Shown here piece after piece: positions 1 to 10,720 of a stretch of 64,000 nt of DNA. The stretch comes from Verrucomicrobiales bacterium (GTDB lineage: Bacteria > Verrucomicrobiota > Verrucomicrobiia > Limisphaerales > J093): positions 208,189 through 272,188 of the forward strand of contig JACKPV010000031.1 in NCBI GenBank assembly GCA_024233305.1. Direction: 5' to 3'. Position 1 is the stretch's first letter; every line of letters begins with the position of its first letter. A program made the translations under genes and the position numbers. The notes below the pieces were generated by a model. The model made no database searches. It worked only from the letters and a program-made list of their open reading frames with translations, and was not told the DNA's origin.

Positions 1-268
1 GTCCCAACGAATCGCCTTCACCGATGGCCTCGACCAACCGGTGAAATGACCGTCCCAACGCAGGGTCGTAACGGCGCCCCAGGGCCAGCACCACCCCTTC
101 CGGGGCCTCGCCCCTCTCGATCCCGGACTCGACCAGGCTGAGGAAGAGGCGCGCCCGCTCACGTCGACGCAGCGGCAGACTGAGCACGAACCAGGCGATC
201 CACGCCACACCGCCCACGAAAGGGAAGACAAGCACGGACACGCCGACGATCTGGAGGACGGTTTCCAT
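1..268 (-). CDS. GspF-family membrane protein, 3' part outside window (partial)
   Basis: Reading the minus strand from the ATG at 268 gives 89 residues before the window ends. A hydrophobic segment at about residues 5-33 is followed by a soluble helical part containing FLSLVESGIERGEA and LVEAIGEGDSLG, which resembles the opening of a GspF (type II secretion / type IV pilus inner-membrane platform) domain. It starts 3 bp after the stop of the preceding GspF-like gene, so it is the third gene of an apparent GspE-GspF-GspF operon. The role would be assembling pseudopilins at the inner membrane. The family call rests on context and short similarity only, because most of the protein lies outside the window. 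Confidence 0.6.
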   Translation of the reverse strand, partial: METVLQIVGVSVLVFPFVGGVAWIAWFVLSLPLRRRERARLFLSLVESGIERGEAPEGVVLALGRRYDPALGRSFHRLVEAIGEGDSLG

Positions 269-271
269 GGT

Positions 272-1246
272 TCAATTTCCCAGCAGGTTCAGAAACGCGA
301 CCACCGGACGGAGAACGGCGGCGAGTTGCACTGCCACCAGCAGGCCCAGCGCCACCACGGTCACCGGCAGCGCGGCGTAGAGCAGCATTTCGACCTGATG
401 CTGCGCCCGTTGGCGGAACAACTCGGCGGCCTTGTCGAGACCGCCGGCGAGATCCTCCCCACCCTGCTCGACCAACCACAGGAACATCGGGGGGAACGCC
501 CGGCTGCCCGCCGCAAAAGCGGCGAAACGCCCTTCGCCTTCCGCCAACCGTCGACGCCACAGGCGCACGTCCTCCCCGGCGGGGGCGCCCGCTTCGAGGT
601 CCTGCATCAACGCCAGCGCCTCGTCCAGCGGCATGCCGCTTTGCAGCAACATGCGCAACGCGCCCGCGAACTGCGCGAGGTGGCTTTCGCGGAAACCCGG
701 CAGCAGCCAGGCCAGCCGTTGGCGCAACGCCGGCACGAACAACGCCGCCAGCAGGCCGGCCAGGGCCAGCCCCAACCAAACCGGCGGGAGCCAGAGGAAC
801 AACGGCAGCTCCCCGACCGGCCGCGCGGTGAAGTCCGCGGCAACGGTCCGGACCAGGTTCTGGTAGATCCAGATGAACAGCCCCGACACCATCATCGCCC
901 CCAGCAGCACGATCAACGGATAGACCAGCAGACCCCGCAGACGGGTCCAGAGATCGTGGGCGCGCTGGTAGTAATCGGCCAGCAGGGTCAGGATGCCGGG
1001 CAGGTTCCCGCCTTCGCCCGCCAGCGTGACCAGGCGCCGGTAAAGCTCGGGCAACTGGCGTCGGCCGACGGCGTTCCCGAGGCTTTCGCCACGCGCGAGG
1101 TCCTGCTCAAGGGCGGTCAACTCGGTGCGCAACGTGCCGGCGCCGAGGTTGGCGCAAAGCTGGCGCAAGGCCCCTTCGAGCGGGATCCCCTCCTCCAGCA
1201 TTCCCGCCAGCTGGCGGTTCAGAAAGGCGAATTCATCGGTTTTCAT
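272..1246 (-). CDS. Type II secretion system F-like protein (GspF/PilC family)
   Basis: A 324-residue inner-membrane platform protein. Two GspF repeats are visible: one at about residues 4-105 (FAFLNRQLAGMLEEGIPLEG, later GESLGNAV and AGEGGNLPGIL), followed by a membrane segment (LLVYPLIVLLGAMMVSGLF), and a second near residues 190-290 (FAGALRMLLQSGMPLDEAL) ending in a C-terminal membrane helix. I chose the ATG at 1246 (MKTDEF), which follows the ATPase stop by 11 bp. A start at 1279 would overlap the ATPase and adds an uncharacteristic leader. It lies between the GspE-like gene and a second GspF-like gene, as in secretion/pilus operons, and probably helps place the pseudopilins found elsewhere in this window. 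Confidence 0.85.
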   Translation of the reverse strand: MKTDEFAFLNRQLAGMLEEGIPLEGALRQLCANLGAGTLRTELTALEQDLARGESLGNAVGRRQLPELYRRLVTLAGEGGNLPGILTLLADYYQRAHDLWTRLRGLLVYPLIVLLGAMMVSGLFIWIYQNLVRTVAADFTARPVGELPLFLWLPPVWLGLALAGLLAALFVPALRQRLAWLLPGFRESHLAQFAGALRMLLQSGMPLDEALALMQDLEAGAPAGEDVRLWRRRLAEGEGRFAAFAAGSRAFPPMFLWLVEQGGEDLAGGLDKAAELFRQRAQHQVEMLLYAALPVTVVALGLLVAVQLAAVLRPVVAFLNLLGN

Positions 1247-1257
1247 CGTGTGACTTG

Positions 1258-2346
1258 TCACTCGGGCCCGGCCTGCCAATCAACACCCAGCACCCGGGTC
1301 ATTTCTTTCTCGTCAGACACGCCCGCCGCCCGAAGCTCACGCGCCGAATCCGCCAGCGATTTCATCGGCGCGCCGGCCGCCGCATCCCCGGTCGCCAGCC
1401 GCCCCCGCCGCGCGGCGTCAATCGCCAGCCATTCCACCAACGGCGCGCGGCCGCGATACCCGGTGTCCAGGCAGTCCGCACAGCCCCTCCCGCGACAGCT
1501 CCCGCAAAGCCGGCGGACTAATCGCTGGTTGACCACCAGGGCCACGGAGGAAACCACGCTGTGACGCTCGGGACACATCGCGTGCAGACGTTCGAAAACC
1601 GCCGCGCACGACCCGGCGTGCAAGGTGGCGATCACCAGATGGCCGGTCAGGGCGGCGCGCACCGCGATGCGAGCCGTCTCCTCGTCACGGATCTCTCCGA
1701 TCACCAGCACTTCGGGATCCTGCCGGAGCAGATGCCGCGCCGCCGCCGCGAAGGTCAGACCGCGCGCCTCGTTGATCTCGGTTTGCATGATGCCCGGCAG
1801 GATTTGCTCGACCGGATCCTCGACCGTGATCACGTGCCGCCCGCCCGCCACGGCCAGTTCCCCGAGACAGGCGTAAATGGTCGTGGTCTTGCCGCTGCCC
1901 GCCGGTCCGGTCAACAGCAGCAATCCCGAGGTCCCGCCCAGAAAGCGGCGGAGGCCCGCGAGCAAACCGTCGGGCAATCCGAGTCCGTCGAGTCGTTGCA
2001 CCTCGCCCGGACGGAAGAGCCGCAGCACGATTTTCTCGCCGGTGACGGTGGGATAGGTGGCCACCCGAAGGTCGTGCTGCGTGCCGACCTCCGCATGGTT
2101 GAGCCGGCCCTCCTGCGGCAGCGAATCCTGATAGGTCTTGAGCCGCGCGAGGAACTTGATGCGACCGAACACCCGTTCGGCGAAATCGGCGGACAGGTCG
2201 TGAACGGGAGTCAGGACCCCGTCGAGCCGGAAGGCAACCCGCGCCCCGGCGGGCAACTGGTGCAGATGCACATCGCTCGCGCCCGCCTGCTCGGCCTCGG
2301 CCAGCAATCGGGTGAGAAACTCGGGGGCGGAAAGGTCAGTATCCAT
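1258..2346 (-). CDS. GspE/PilB-type secretion ATPase (short form)
   Basis: A 362-residue cytoplasmic hexameric ATPase that powers pseudopilus assembly. Walker A is GPAGSGKTTT, Walker B lies in VLVIGEIRDEETA, and conserved His/Arg box residues surround ITVEDPVEQ. A C-terminal tetracysteine motif (CGSCRGRGCADC) matches the zinc-binding loop of GspE/PilB. The protein lacks the long N-terminal GspE domain and starts directly at the PAS-like N2 region (SDVHLHQLPAGARVAFRLDG), so it is shorter than the roughly 500-560 residues usual for GspE. It is the first gene of the cluster. The upstream region carries two interspersed repeats rather than a clear promoter. Confidence 0.92.
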   Translation of the reverse strand: MDTDLSAPEFLTRLLAEAEQAGASDVHLHQLPAGARVAFRLDGVLTPVHDLSADFAERVFGRIKFLARLKTYQDSLPQEGRLNHAEVGTQHDLRVATYPTVTGEKIVLRLFRPGEVQRLDGLGLPDGLLAGLRRFLGGTSGLLLLTGPAGSGKTTTIYACLGELAVAGGRHVITVEDPVEQILPGIMQTEINEARGLTFAAAARHLLRQDPEVLVIGEIRDEETARIAVRAALTGHLVIATLHAGSCAAVFERLHAMCPERHSVVSSVALVVNQRLVRRLCGSCRGRGCADCLDTGYRGRAPLVEWLAIDAARRGRLATGDAAAGAPMKSLADSARELRAAGVSDEKEMTRVLGVDWQAGPE

Positions 2347-2872
2347 GCCTGCGTGCTTGGATTCGACCGCGCCGAAGCCCCGACGTCACGCGGCAAGATG
2401 CGACGCCGGCCTGCCGCGACCGAAGCCAACCCCGACCTCGAGCCGAGGGTTCGCCGCCAGCGGCCGGCCAAGTCGCAACGATTCAGCACCTCGTGCCCGC
2501 CGACGTGCAGTCGGCGCATGATTCCGCTGGGATAGAGCCGCCTGCCGCCGAGGGCGACGATTCACCCAAAGGGGACTGCTGATCGGAATCGGCGAGACCG
2601 CGTAAGCCCCCGGGATTTCGGCGCGGACTACACGTCGGCGGCTACCGTGGGTTGAATCGTCACGGCTAAGCCGTAACAGCCGTAACCATTCAGTCAATGG
2701 ACCGCGGATGGGCACGGATGCCACGGATGGGGCGCGGCGCTGCCGCCATGGCGGAGAAGCCGGGAAGCCTCACCAAATGGTGAGCCCGAACCCAGGGCGC
2801 GCGATTCTGGTTTCCCTCAATATCCGAGCCCATCCGAGCCCATCCGTGGTGAATCCAACTGCATGGTTACGG
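2347..2872. other. Intergenic region filled by two adjacent interspersed repeats
   Basis: This stretch contains no credible gene. From about 2471 to 2874 it is made almost entirely of repeat A copy 1 and repeat B copy 1, described separately. The first ~120 bases next to the GspE start show no recognisable promoter motif. Confidence 0.6.
2471..2667 (+). repeat. Interspersed element A, copy 1 (~197 bp, terminal inverted repeats)
   Basis: The left end AGTCGCAACGATTCA and the right end TGAATCGTCACGGCT are imperfect inverted repeats. Inside them is a second inverted pair: the palindromic GCCGACGTGCAGTCGGCGC on the left, and GGACTACACGTCGGCGGC on the right. Related copies lie at 17023-17202, 19409-19604 (inverted) and 30623-30818. 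It carries no gene. The structure is that of a MITE-like non-autonomous element or a large extragenic hairpin repeat. Confidence 0.75.
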
Positions 2873-2874
2873 CT
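2678..2874 (+). repeat. Interspersed element B, copy 1 (197 bp, perfect 12-bp ends)
   Basis: The left end AGCCGTAACCAT (2678-2689) is the exact reverse complement of the right end ATGGTTACGGCT (2863-2874). Nested inside are GGATGGGCACGGATG and its inverse near 2821-2850. Other copies are at 7390-7586 (inverted), 10521-10707 and 19211-19407. The stop codon of the large BNR gene (2873-2875, minus strand) overlaps its right end. Element A copy 1 lies only 10 bp upstream, an A-B pairing also seen at 19.2-19.6 kb. Confidence 0.82.
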
Positions 2875-5800
2875 AAGGATGCCAGTGCGGCACGCGTCCA
2901 GGGGTCCACGGCGCACCGGCGGCTTCCAGCCGCGCTTCCAGCGCCCGCAGATCGTCCTCCACCAGCCGCCGGTATTTCTCCAGGACCTCCGCGAATGCCT
3001 CGCCCGCGTACTGATAGGCGTCGCGTTCCGTCCGGGTCGGCGCGGAGGTCACGTTCCACTGGCTGCCGACGATGTTCTGCACGCGCTCCACAATCGAAGG
3101 CAGCTCGGGCTCGAAGCGCTTCGCCAGACTCGGGTCACCGCGCAACGCGACGAGAAGACCGTCGAGGCGGCGGGTCAGTTCTTCAATGTCGCCGGCCAGC
3201 GCCGGCTCCACGCCGGGCGTCACCCGGAGCGAGGCCCGCAGGTGGTCGAGCCGGGACTGCGTTTCCGCCGCCGATTTGAGGGCTCCTTCGACCGCGCGCT
3301 GCAAGCCCGCGACCTTTCGCTGGAATTCAAACGTGGCCTCCTTGTCGGCCGCCGCGAAGGTCGCCAGTTCGAGCGGAATCACCCGAAACTCGACGGGCGG
3401 CGCCAGTTCGGTGGTCCCGCCATTCGTGACCTGCGTCAGCGTGACCGTGTAATTGCCGGGCAAGGCGAGCGGACCCGAAGGAAGATCCTCCCACGGGGCC
3501 GGCTCCTCGCCGCCCTTGAGCTGGACCGGTTCGGACGAAGGCAGCCGCAGATCCCAGGCGACACGATGCAGGCCCCGGTCGCGCGACCCCGGGATTTGGC
3601 GCAGGATTTCTCCCTGGTCGTCCCGGACCACCAGCCACACCTCGGGCGCCTGGTCGCGGTCCTCGGCGCGCAAGTCAGCCAGGGCCGGATAGTCCTCCTT
3701 CTTCAGACCGGCGCCGGCCTTCTTCTCCGCTTCCTGCCGCAGCTCCCGGCGCGTGCGCAGCTTCTCCTTGAGGTGATACGTGAAGACGGCCCCGAACGGC
3801 GGATTCGCGGCGGCATAGAAGCTCGCGCCCTGCGATCCCCGTCCGTCCCGGCCTCCCAGCCGGCTCCGTTCCAGATAGCGCAGCGCGTCCTTGATCGGGA
3901 ACACCGCCGCGGGCTCCTTCAACAACGCCTCGTCAGCCAGGCGCAACGGCGAGTAATCGTCCAGGATGTAGATGCTCCGTCCGAAGGTGCCGAGCACCAG
4001 GTCGTTTTCGCGTCGCTGGATCTCGAGGTCACGCACGGCGATGGTCGGCAGGCCGGCGACCTTCTTCCAGTGCTTCCCGCCATCAAGCGTGAACCACGCC
4101 CCGAACTCCGTGCCGGCAAACAGCAGGTCCGGCTTCTCATGGTCCTGCTGAACGGAGTAGACCGTTTCGCGTTCGGGCAAATCGCCCGCCATCGACACCC
4201 AGGTCCCGCCCTGGTTCGTGCTGACCAGCAGGTAGGGTTTGAAGTCCCCGTTCTTGTGGTTGTCGAAGGCCGCATACACGGTGTCGGCGTCATGCTGCGA
4301 GGCCGTCAGGCAACTGACATAAGTCAGGTCCGGCACGCCGGGGAAGAATTCGATCCTGCGCCAGTTCTCGCCGCCGTCGTCCGTCACGTGCACCAACCCG
4401 TCGTCCGTGCCCACATACAACACGCCCTCCCGCACCGGCGACTCGGTCAGGGCCACGGCATTGCCGTACATCGAGGTCGAGTTGTGCTTGGCCACCGCAT
4501 CGGGGGACTGAATGCGGCCCATCACGGGGAGTTGGTTGCGATCCAATCCGCGCGTCAGATCGCCGCTCACGGCTTTCCAGCTGTCGCCCCGATCGTCCGT
4601 GCGAAAGAGCCGGTTCGCCGCGAAATAGAGCCGCTCCGGATGGTGCGGACTGAGGATCAACGGCGAATCCCAGTTCCATTTCAGCGGCGCTTCGCCCGGT
4701 GCCTCCCGCGGTTTGATGTCCATGATTTCCCCGCTCGGATGGTCGTAACGCACCAGGCCGCCGTATTGCCAGAGACTGTAGAGGGTGTTCGGATCGGTGG
4801 GGTCGGCCAGCGTTTCATAGCCGTCGCCGCCCACCGTCAGGAACCAGTCGGCGGACGTGATCCCGGCCCGGTCCGTGGTGCGTGACGGGCCGCCTTGCGA
4901 CGAGTTGTCCTGGGTGCCGCCAAACACCCGGTAGAAGGGCCGTGAGTTGTCCGCGCTCACCCGGTAGAACTGCGTGATCGGGAGGTTCGCGAAATAGGCC
5001 CAGTGCTCCCCCCGATCGTGCGTCTCGTAAATCCCGCCGTCGCAGCCCACCAGCAAATGGCGGTTGTTCCGGGGATCGATCCAGAGCGCGTGGTCGTCGA
5101 CGTGCTTGTTCTTGATCGGCACCCGCTGGAAGGTCCGGCCACCGTCGTCGGTCACGCGAAGGAACGTATCGACCGCATAGACGCGGTCGAAGGCGACGGG
5201 GTCGGCGAAGATCTCGTTGTAATACTGCGGGCTGGACGTCATGTAATCGCTGCGTTTCTCCCAGGTTTCTCCGCGGTCGGTGGAACGGAAGAACCCGCCC
5301 TCGTCATTCGCCGCCTCGACGATGGCGTAGAGGACATCGGGATTCACCGGGGAGATCGCCAGGCCGATCCGGCCCTTGTCGGCCTTCGGCAGCCCGCGGG
5401 TGAGTTTGCGCCACGTCTTCCCGGCGTCCGTGGATTTGTAAATGGCGGATTCCGGCCCGCCGTTGATCAGCGTCCAGACGTGGCGCCGCCGTTGATAGGC
5501 GGAGGCGTAGAGCACATCCGGATCGCGCGGATCGAGATGGACCTCGTTGACCCCGGTGTCGTCGCTGATGTGCAAAATCCGCTGCCAGGTCACCCCGCCG
5601 TCCGGCGTGCGGTAAAGCCCCCGCTCGCCTCCGCTCCGCCAGAGCGGCCCCTGCGCCGCGACGTAGACCAGATCGCTGTTCGCCGGGTGCACCCGGATCA
5701 TGCCGATATGTTCGGAATCCTCGAGGCCCAGGTGGTCCCAGTGCTGGCCGCCGTCGCGACTGCGGTAAACGCCGTCACCGAAGCCCACGCTGCGCTGGCT

Positions 5801-6163
5801 GTTGTTTTCCCCGGCGCCGACCCACAACACATGCGGGTTGCCGGGATCGAGGGCCAGACAGCCGATGGAGTAGGAGCCCTGCGAATCGAAAACCGGCGTC
5901 CATGTGGCGCCGCCATTCACGGTCTTCCAAACGCCCCCAGAGCAAGCGGCGGCGTAGAACTGCCGCGAATCGTCCGGGTGCACCGCGAAATCACCGATGC
6001 GCCCCGACATCAAGGCCGGTCCGACCAGGCGCGCCTTGAGCCCGGCAAAGACCTCGTCGGGTTGATCTTCCTCGGCGGCAAGGGACCGGGCGAGGAAACC
6101 GGACGAGGGAGAGATGCCCAGGGCAAGCGCGGCGAGGGACAGGAGGGTTGGCATTCGGTTCAT
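2873..6163 (-). CDS. Large secreted BNR/Asp-box beta-propeller protein (VPS10/sortilin-like)
   Basis: A 1096-residue exported protein with an N-terminal signal peptide (about residues 1-29, ending near SLAAEE). Most of the chain, to about residue 750, is built of repeated BNR/Asp-box strands such as SRDGGQHWDHL, STDRGETWEKR, TDDGGENWRRI and STNQGGTWVSM, as in the sortilin/VPS10 and plant photosystem-assembly Ycf48-like propeller families, arranged as two propellers. The last ~300 residues are a beta domain (about 840-960) and a helical coiled region. Proteins of this type are annotated as glycosyl hydrolases but enzymatic activity is unproven; binding or scaffolding at the cell surface is equally likely. 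Its stop codon lies inside the end of repeat B copy 1. Confidence 0.85.
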   Translation of the reverse strand: MNRMPTLLSLAALALGISPSSGFLARSLAAEEDQPDEVFAGLKARLVGPALMSGRIGDFAVHPDDSRQFYAAACSGGVWKTVNGGATWTPVFDSQGSYSIGCLALDPGNPHVLWVGAGENNSQRSVGFGDGVYRSRDGGQHWDHLGLEDSEHIGMIRVHPANSDLVYVAAQGPLWRSGGERGLYRTPDGGVTWQRILHISDDTGVNEVHLDPRDPDVLYASAYQRRRHVWTLINGGPESAIYKSTDAGKTWRKLTRGLPKADKGRIGLAISPVNPDVLYAIVEAANDEGGFFRSTDRGETWEKRSDYMTSSPQYYNEIFADPVAFDRVYAVDTFLRVTDDGGRTFQRVPIKNKHVDDHALWIDPRNNRHLLVGCDGGIYETHDRGEHWAYFANLPITQFYRVSADNSRPFYRVFGGTQDNSSQGGPSRTTDRAGITSADWFLTVGGDGYETLADPTDPNTLYSLWQYGGLVRYDHPSGEIMDIKPREAPGEAPLKWNWDSPLILSPHHPERLYFAANRLFRTDDRGDSWKAVSGDLTRGLDRNQLPVMGRIQSPDAVAKHNSTSMYGNAVALTESPVREGVLYVGTDDGLVHVTDDGGENWRRIEFFPGVPDLTYVSCLTASQHDADTVYAAFDNHKNGDFKPYLLVSTNQGGTWVSMAGDLPERETVYSVQQDHEKPDLLFAGTEFGAWFTLDGGKHWKKVAGLPTIAVRDLEIQRRENDLVLGTFGRSIYILDDYSPLRLADEALLKEPAAVFPIKDALRYLERSRLGGRDGRGSQGASFYAAANPPFGAVFTYHLKEKLRTRRELRQEAEKKAGAGLKKEDYPALADLRAEDRDQAPEVWLVVRDDQGEILRQIPGSRDRGLHRVAWDLRLPSSEPVQLKGGEEPAPWEDLPSGPLALPGNYTVTLTQVTNGGTTELAPPVEFRVIPLELATFAAADKEATFEFQRKVAGLQRAVEGALKSAAETQSRLDHLRASLRVTPGVEPALAGDIEELTRRLDGLLVALRGDPSLAKRFEPELPSIVERVQNIVGSQWNVTSAPTRTERDAYQYAGEAFAEVLEKYRRLVEDDLRALEARLEAAGAPWTPGRVPHWHP

Positions 6164-6346
6164 GCGCGAAGATTAGGGGCCGGCCCAACCGCCTTTCAAG
6201 GATGGTTCTCGACGGCGCCCACGAGCGGAGGCATTGCCCGGCCCCCGGGCCAGCGTACGCCGCGCTTCGGACTTCGCGGCGCTTCGCCGCGGCAGGTTGC
6301 CGGCGCACTCCATAGGGGGCTGCGTCCACGCCGCCTCCGGGCATGG

Positions 6347-7428
<1,082 letters not shown>

Positions 7429-7670
7429 TGATGGGCACGGATATTGAGGGAAATCAGGATCACCCGCCCTGGGTTCGAACGCACGGTTCCGGGAGTCTTC
7501 CCGCCCTCTCCGCCAACGCCGCCGCGCCGCGCCCTATCCGTGTTATCCGTGCCCATCCGCGGTTCGCTAATTGCATTGTCACGGCTCAGTGCTTCCAGCG
7601 CCTGATCGCCGTTGCGGGCGGGAATCCAATGGAAGGCAAGTGCCATGTCTTGTCGTGTGTTAATGCGTTG

Positions 7671-10490
7671 CTACTCGCGTTTCTGTCTGGTGCTCGCCCG
7701 GGCCATACGGGCGCCCCCGGGCTCCGCGTCCCGGTCCTCCGGCTTCGGCGCTGCCGCGCCTCCCGCCTCCGGCCCAGACGCTCCGCTCCTGAGCTCTTGA
7801 CCTGCGGCCAGACGGAAACCCCGACTCCTGTCCCGGTTGCCGGGCACGAGCGCGAACCGGTACGCCGAACGGCAGCTCCTGGCGAAGTACCAGATGCTGC
7901 CGCCGCGGACGACCCGCCTGGCACCCTTCCAACTCATCGGATCCACTGCCCCATCCACATACCCTTCGGTCACGACTTCACTCCCCGTCCACTCCGCCCG
8001 GTCCGCGCACCACTCCCACACGTTCCCGTGCAGGTCATACAGCCCCCAACCGTTCGGCTCCTTCCCCCCTACAGGATGCGTCTCACCGGCGCTGTTCTTG
8101 CCGTACCACCCGAGTTGTTTCAAGGCCGGGTCCTCGCCCCGCGGCTCCGTGCAGTCCGAGCCGTCGTTGAACGCGCTCCCCGTCCCCGCCCGGCAGGCAT
8201 ATTCCCACTCCGCTTCCGTCGGGAGGCGGAACGGAAGCCCTGGCACTCGCTCGCCAAGCCGCTCGCAAAACGCCACGCAGTCGTCCCAGGTGACCGATTC
8301 CACCGGTCGCTGTTCTCCCCGAAAGTTGCTTGGTTCGTCGCCCATGACTGCCTTCCATTGCGCCTGCGTGCAAGGGGTCTCGCCCAGCCAGAAGCCCCGG
8401 CTGATCGTCACCAAGTGTCGCGGGCTCTCGTCTTCGTAACGCCCTTTCTCGTCCTCCGGCGACCCCATCTGGAAACTGCCGGGGGGAATCCAGCGCAGCC
8501 GGAAAGATACGCCGTCCACCGCAAACTCCGCCACCAGCCCGAACGCGTCCTGCGCCAACCGCGTCGCCCAGGCCGGGCGCGTGATCGCCCGGAGATCGAG
8601 TTCCGCGCAGTCCGTCAACAGCCGGATCCGCTCCGGATTGCCCAAGCCGAAGGCCAGACGACGGGCATCGGACGTGATGAAACTGTGCGTCGTGGGCGTT
8701 TCGTCCACCTCCTTGACGGTGACCTGGATATGAGCGCGGCGCGCCCGCAGTTGGGCGAGTGGCACGCCGATGGAAAGCGGCGTCGGGTTCTGGCGGCTGC
8801 GCGGGGCCACCCACGGACGCAGGTGGAGTGCCGCGCCGTGCTGCCGGACTTCCCACAGGGTCTCTACCGCCGGCACCCTTTCGAGAACCCGCAAGACTTG
8901 GGCCACGAGTTCGGAGTCGAGATCCTCGGGAACTTCCACGTGTTGACCGCCTTGAAGATGCCGGAACACCGCCCAGCCCACCGCCAAATGCTCCTCGATC
9001 GCGCGCGCCTCGACCGGTGAACGGGCATACCCGCGTCGATGCCAATCCCAGTAGCCGTCCCGGATGGCGACGGCACGCCCGGCCTCCCCTTCGCGTCCCA
9101 ATTCGAGCAAACGCGCCGCCGCCCGCTGCTGAACCCGACGCGCTGCGGCGACCTCGTCCGCCGGCACTGGAGCGCCGAATCTGGAAAACTTGAGCAACTC
9201 GTCAGTCCGGATTGTCTCGGCGAGATAGCGATGCCAGCGACGGACCCAATCGAGCCAGGCCGCCTTGACCGGTTCGCTCACTTGGCGGCGGAACGCCTCC
9301 TCCAACTCGAGCGACTCGACCGCGCGCACGCCCATCGCAAACACCTCGTCGTTGGCCGCCCGCGGATCGTGCCACGCATCGTATTCCGTCCCGACGTCCG
9401 CCGCTCCGCCGAGCAAATGGCGGGCCACGCGCAGCAACCCCGTTTCCACCCGCACGGACGGAGCGAGGAGGGTCAGCAACTGCTGCACCGCCGCCTGTCG
9501 GCGCTCGGGAGAAAGCGGTGGACGCGGTCGATGACCGTCCCGTCCCGCGGGCCGGGATTCGCGTCGGTCCCAAACGGCAACGGGCGTTTCGGCGGGCAAG
9601 GCGGCGTCCCAGCGATTCCGGGGACCGAGCACCAGGGCGGCGCGCGGATTGCCGGCGCGCTCGAGGGAACGCAGGTAGCTTCGCCAACCGTTCGCAAGTT
9701 CGCGGTCTCCGGAAAGAAAGCCCAGATCGCCCAGCACCAACACGGCCTCACCGGTGGCCGGCGGGTCCGGGAGCGCGGCATTCGAGGGCACGTTCACGAC
9801 TTCGACGCACCCGGTGGCGTGCTGGCGTTCGAGCTGGTCAATCAACGCGTCCAGGTCCTCGCGGAACAACGCGAGGTCGCGGCGGCGGTCGGCCACGATG
9901 GTCAGGCGGTCGGGCCAAGCCGGATGCCGGGCGCGGGGCACCCGGGTGATCGGGCGTTGCGCGGCCATCGCCCGGACCAGCCGCCGCAGATCCGGCCGGG
10001 AAGACTCCCGCAACCGCCCCAAACTCCGCCGCAAGAAAGGCCAAAGCCGCGCCCAAGGCACGAGCGGCGGCCGGGGCGGCGGCGGTTTCGACGGTTGTTC
10101 CTCCAACTCGGCGGGCGTGATGGCGTTACCTTCGTTCAACAACCGCTCGGCCTTCAGCAGCAAATCGTCCTCCGCCGCGGCATCCGCTGGATCGTGACTG
10201 GCAGCGGTCATCGCGCAGAGGAACGTCGTCCGGGGCGACTCGGACGAGGCGGGCGCCGGCTCGGGAACGGGCGCAACGGAAACCGGCTCGACAGTCCCGC
10301 GTCCTCTTGGCGCGCGGTGATCTGCGCGTTCTTCGCTGGGCGTCCGGGCGTGCGATTCCAGGCCGCAGAGCCGGGCCAGGAACCCAATCGGCGCGTTCGG
10401 CATCGCGCTCAGGCAAAGCAGCAAGTCCGACCGACCGACCGGCGGCCGGCGGGTAATCGGGATCGTTGGCTGGACCTGTTCCTGGCTCAT
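7671..10490 (-). CDS. vWA-like plus FGE/C-type-lectin fusion protein, candidate DGR target
   Basis: A 939-residue protein. Residues 1-150 are Pro/Ala-rich and low in order. Residues ~165-400 (RLTIVADRRRDLALFREDL, later AVLVLGDLGFLSGDRELA) have the layout of the vWA-like domain of actinobacterial SAV_2336-type proteins, but the metal-site DxSxS is replaced by DRRRD, so it is probably degenerate. Residues ~400-660 are helical and unrecognised. Residues ~665-895 are an FGE/SUMF1 domain (PPGSFQMGSP, LPTEAEWEYACRAG, LYDLHGNVWEWCADR, GFRLAAGQE). A 26-residue variable region (~866-891) precedes GFRLA. A MoxR ATPase and a TIR protein lie upstream on the same strand, so a sensor role in a conflict/immune system is inferred. 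It has no signal peptide and is predicted cytoplasmic. Confidence 0.78.
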   Translation of the reverse strand: MSQEQVQPTIPITRRPPVGRSDLLLCLSAMPNAPIGFLARLCGLESHARTPSEERADHRAPRGRGTVEPVSVAPVPEPAPASSESPRTTFLCAMTAASHDPADAAAEDDLLLKAERLLNEGNAITPAELEEQPSKPPPPRPPLVPWARLWPFLRRSLGRLRESSRPDLRRLVRAMAAQRPITRVPRARHPAWPDRLTIVADRRRDLALFREDLDALIDQLERQHATGCVEVVNVPSNAALPDPPATGEAVLVLGDLGFLSGDRELANGWRSYLRSLERAGNPRAALVLGPRNRWDAALPAETPVAVWDRRESRPAGRDGHRPRPPLSPERRQAAVQQLLTLLAPSVRVETGLLRVARHLLGGAADVGTEYDAWHDPRAANDEVFAMGVRAVESLELEEAFRRQVSEPVKAAWLDWVRRWHRYLAETIRTDELLKFSRFGAPVPADEVAAARRVQQRAAARLLELGREGEAGRAVAIRDGYWDWHRRGYARSPVEARAIEEHLAVGWAVFRHLQGGQHVEVPEDLDSELVAQVLRVLERVPAVETLWEVRQHGAALHLRPWVAPRSRQNPTPLSIGVPLAQLRARRAHIQVTVKEVDETPTTHSFITSDARRLAFGLGNPERIRLLTDCAELDLRAITRPAWATRLAQDAFGLVAEFAVDGVSFRLRWIPPGSFQMGSPEDEKGRYEDESPRHLVTISRGFWLGETPCTQAQWKAVMGDEPSNFRGEQRPVESVTWDDCVAFCERLGERVPGLPFRLPTEAEWEYACRAGTGSAFNDGSDCTEPRGEDPALKQLGWYGKNSAGETHPVGGKEPNGWGLYDLHGNVWEWCADRAEWTGSEVVTEGYVDGAVDPMSWKGARRVVRGGSIWYFARSCRSAYRFALVPGNRDRSRGFRLAAGQELRSGASGPEAGGAAAPKPEDRDAEPGGARMARASTRQKRE
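7821..7898 (-). other. Candidate DGR variable region 2 (26 codons)
   Basis: This is the counterpart of 6461-6538 in the intact fusion gene. The variable codons read AGC, ATC, TTC, AGC, TAC, CTC, GTG, AAC, GAC, AGG, AGT and CGG, against GGC, TGC, GTC, TAC, TTC, GTC, GAG, TAC, ATC, GGG, GAT and CAG in copy 1. An ancestral template rich in AAC codons would explain both sets by adenine-directed mutagenesis. Just downstream is an identical stretch (GGTTTCCGTCTGGCCGCAGG) where an IMH-type boundary would be expected. Confidence 0.75.
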
Positions 10491-10520
10491 GCACGTTCGC
10501 CGGTTCGGCGGTGGTTTCTC

Positions 10521-10707
10521 AGCCGTGATGACTCAGTTGATGGACCGCGGATGGGCACGGATGACACGGATGGGACGCGGCGACGCCGCGTCGGCGGAAA
10601 GGGCTGCGAGGATCACTGAACGGTGACCCCAACCCACCGCGGCCGATTTCAGTCCCGCCCAGGTATCCGTGCCCATCCGTGGTGAGTCCTCCTGCATGGT
10701 TACGGCT
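10521..10707 (+). repeat. Interspersed element B, copy 3
   Basis: It fills most of the gap between the MoxR gene and the vWA-FGE gene. The left end is AGCCGTGATGACTCA and the right end ATGGTTACGGCT (10696-10707). It shares CCGCGGATGGGCACGGATG with the other copies. The rest of the 10491-10720 gap shows no gene. Confidence 0.78.
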
Positions 10708-10720
10708 CAGTCCCTGCGAC

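Noticed and set aside
2708..4885. 725-codon frame opposite the BNR protein
   Set aside because: Antisense shadow; the minus strand encodes clear Asp-box repeats.
6235..6345. Short similarity with 13500-13610 as a third repeat family
   Set aside because: Only about 20 bases match clearly, which is too little to define a family.
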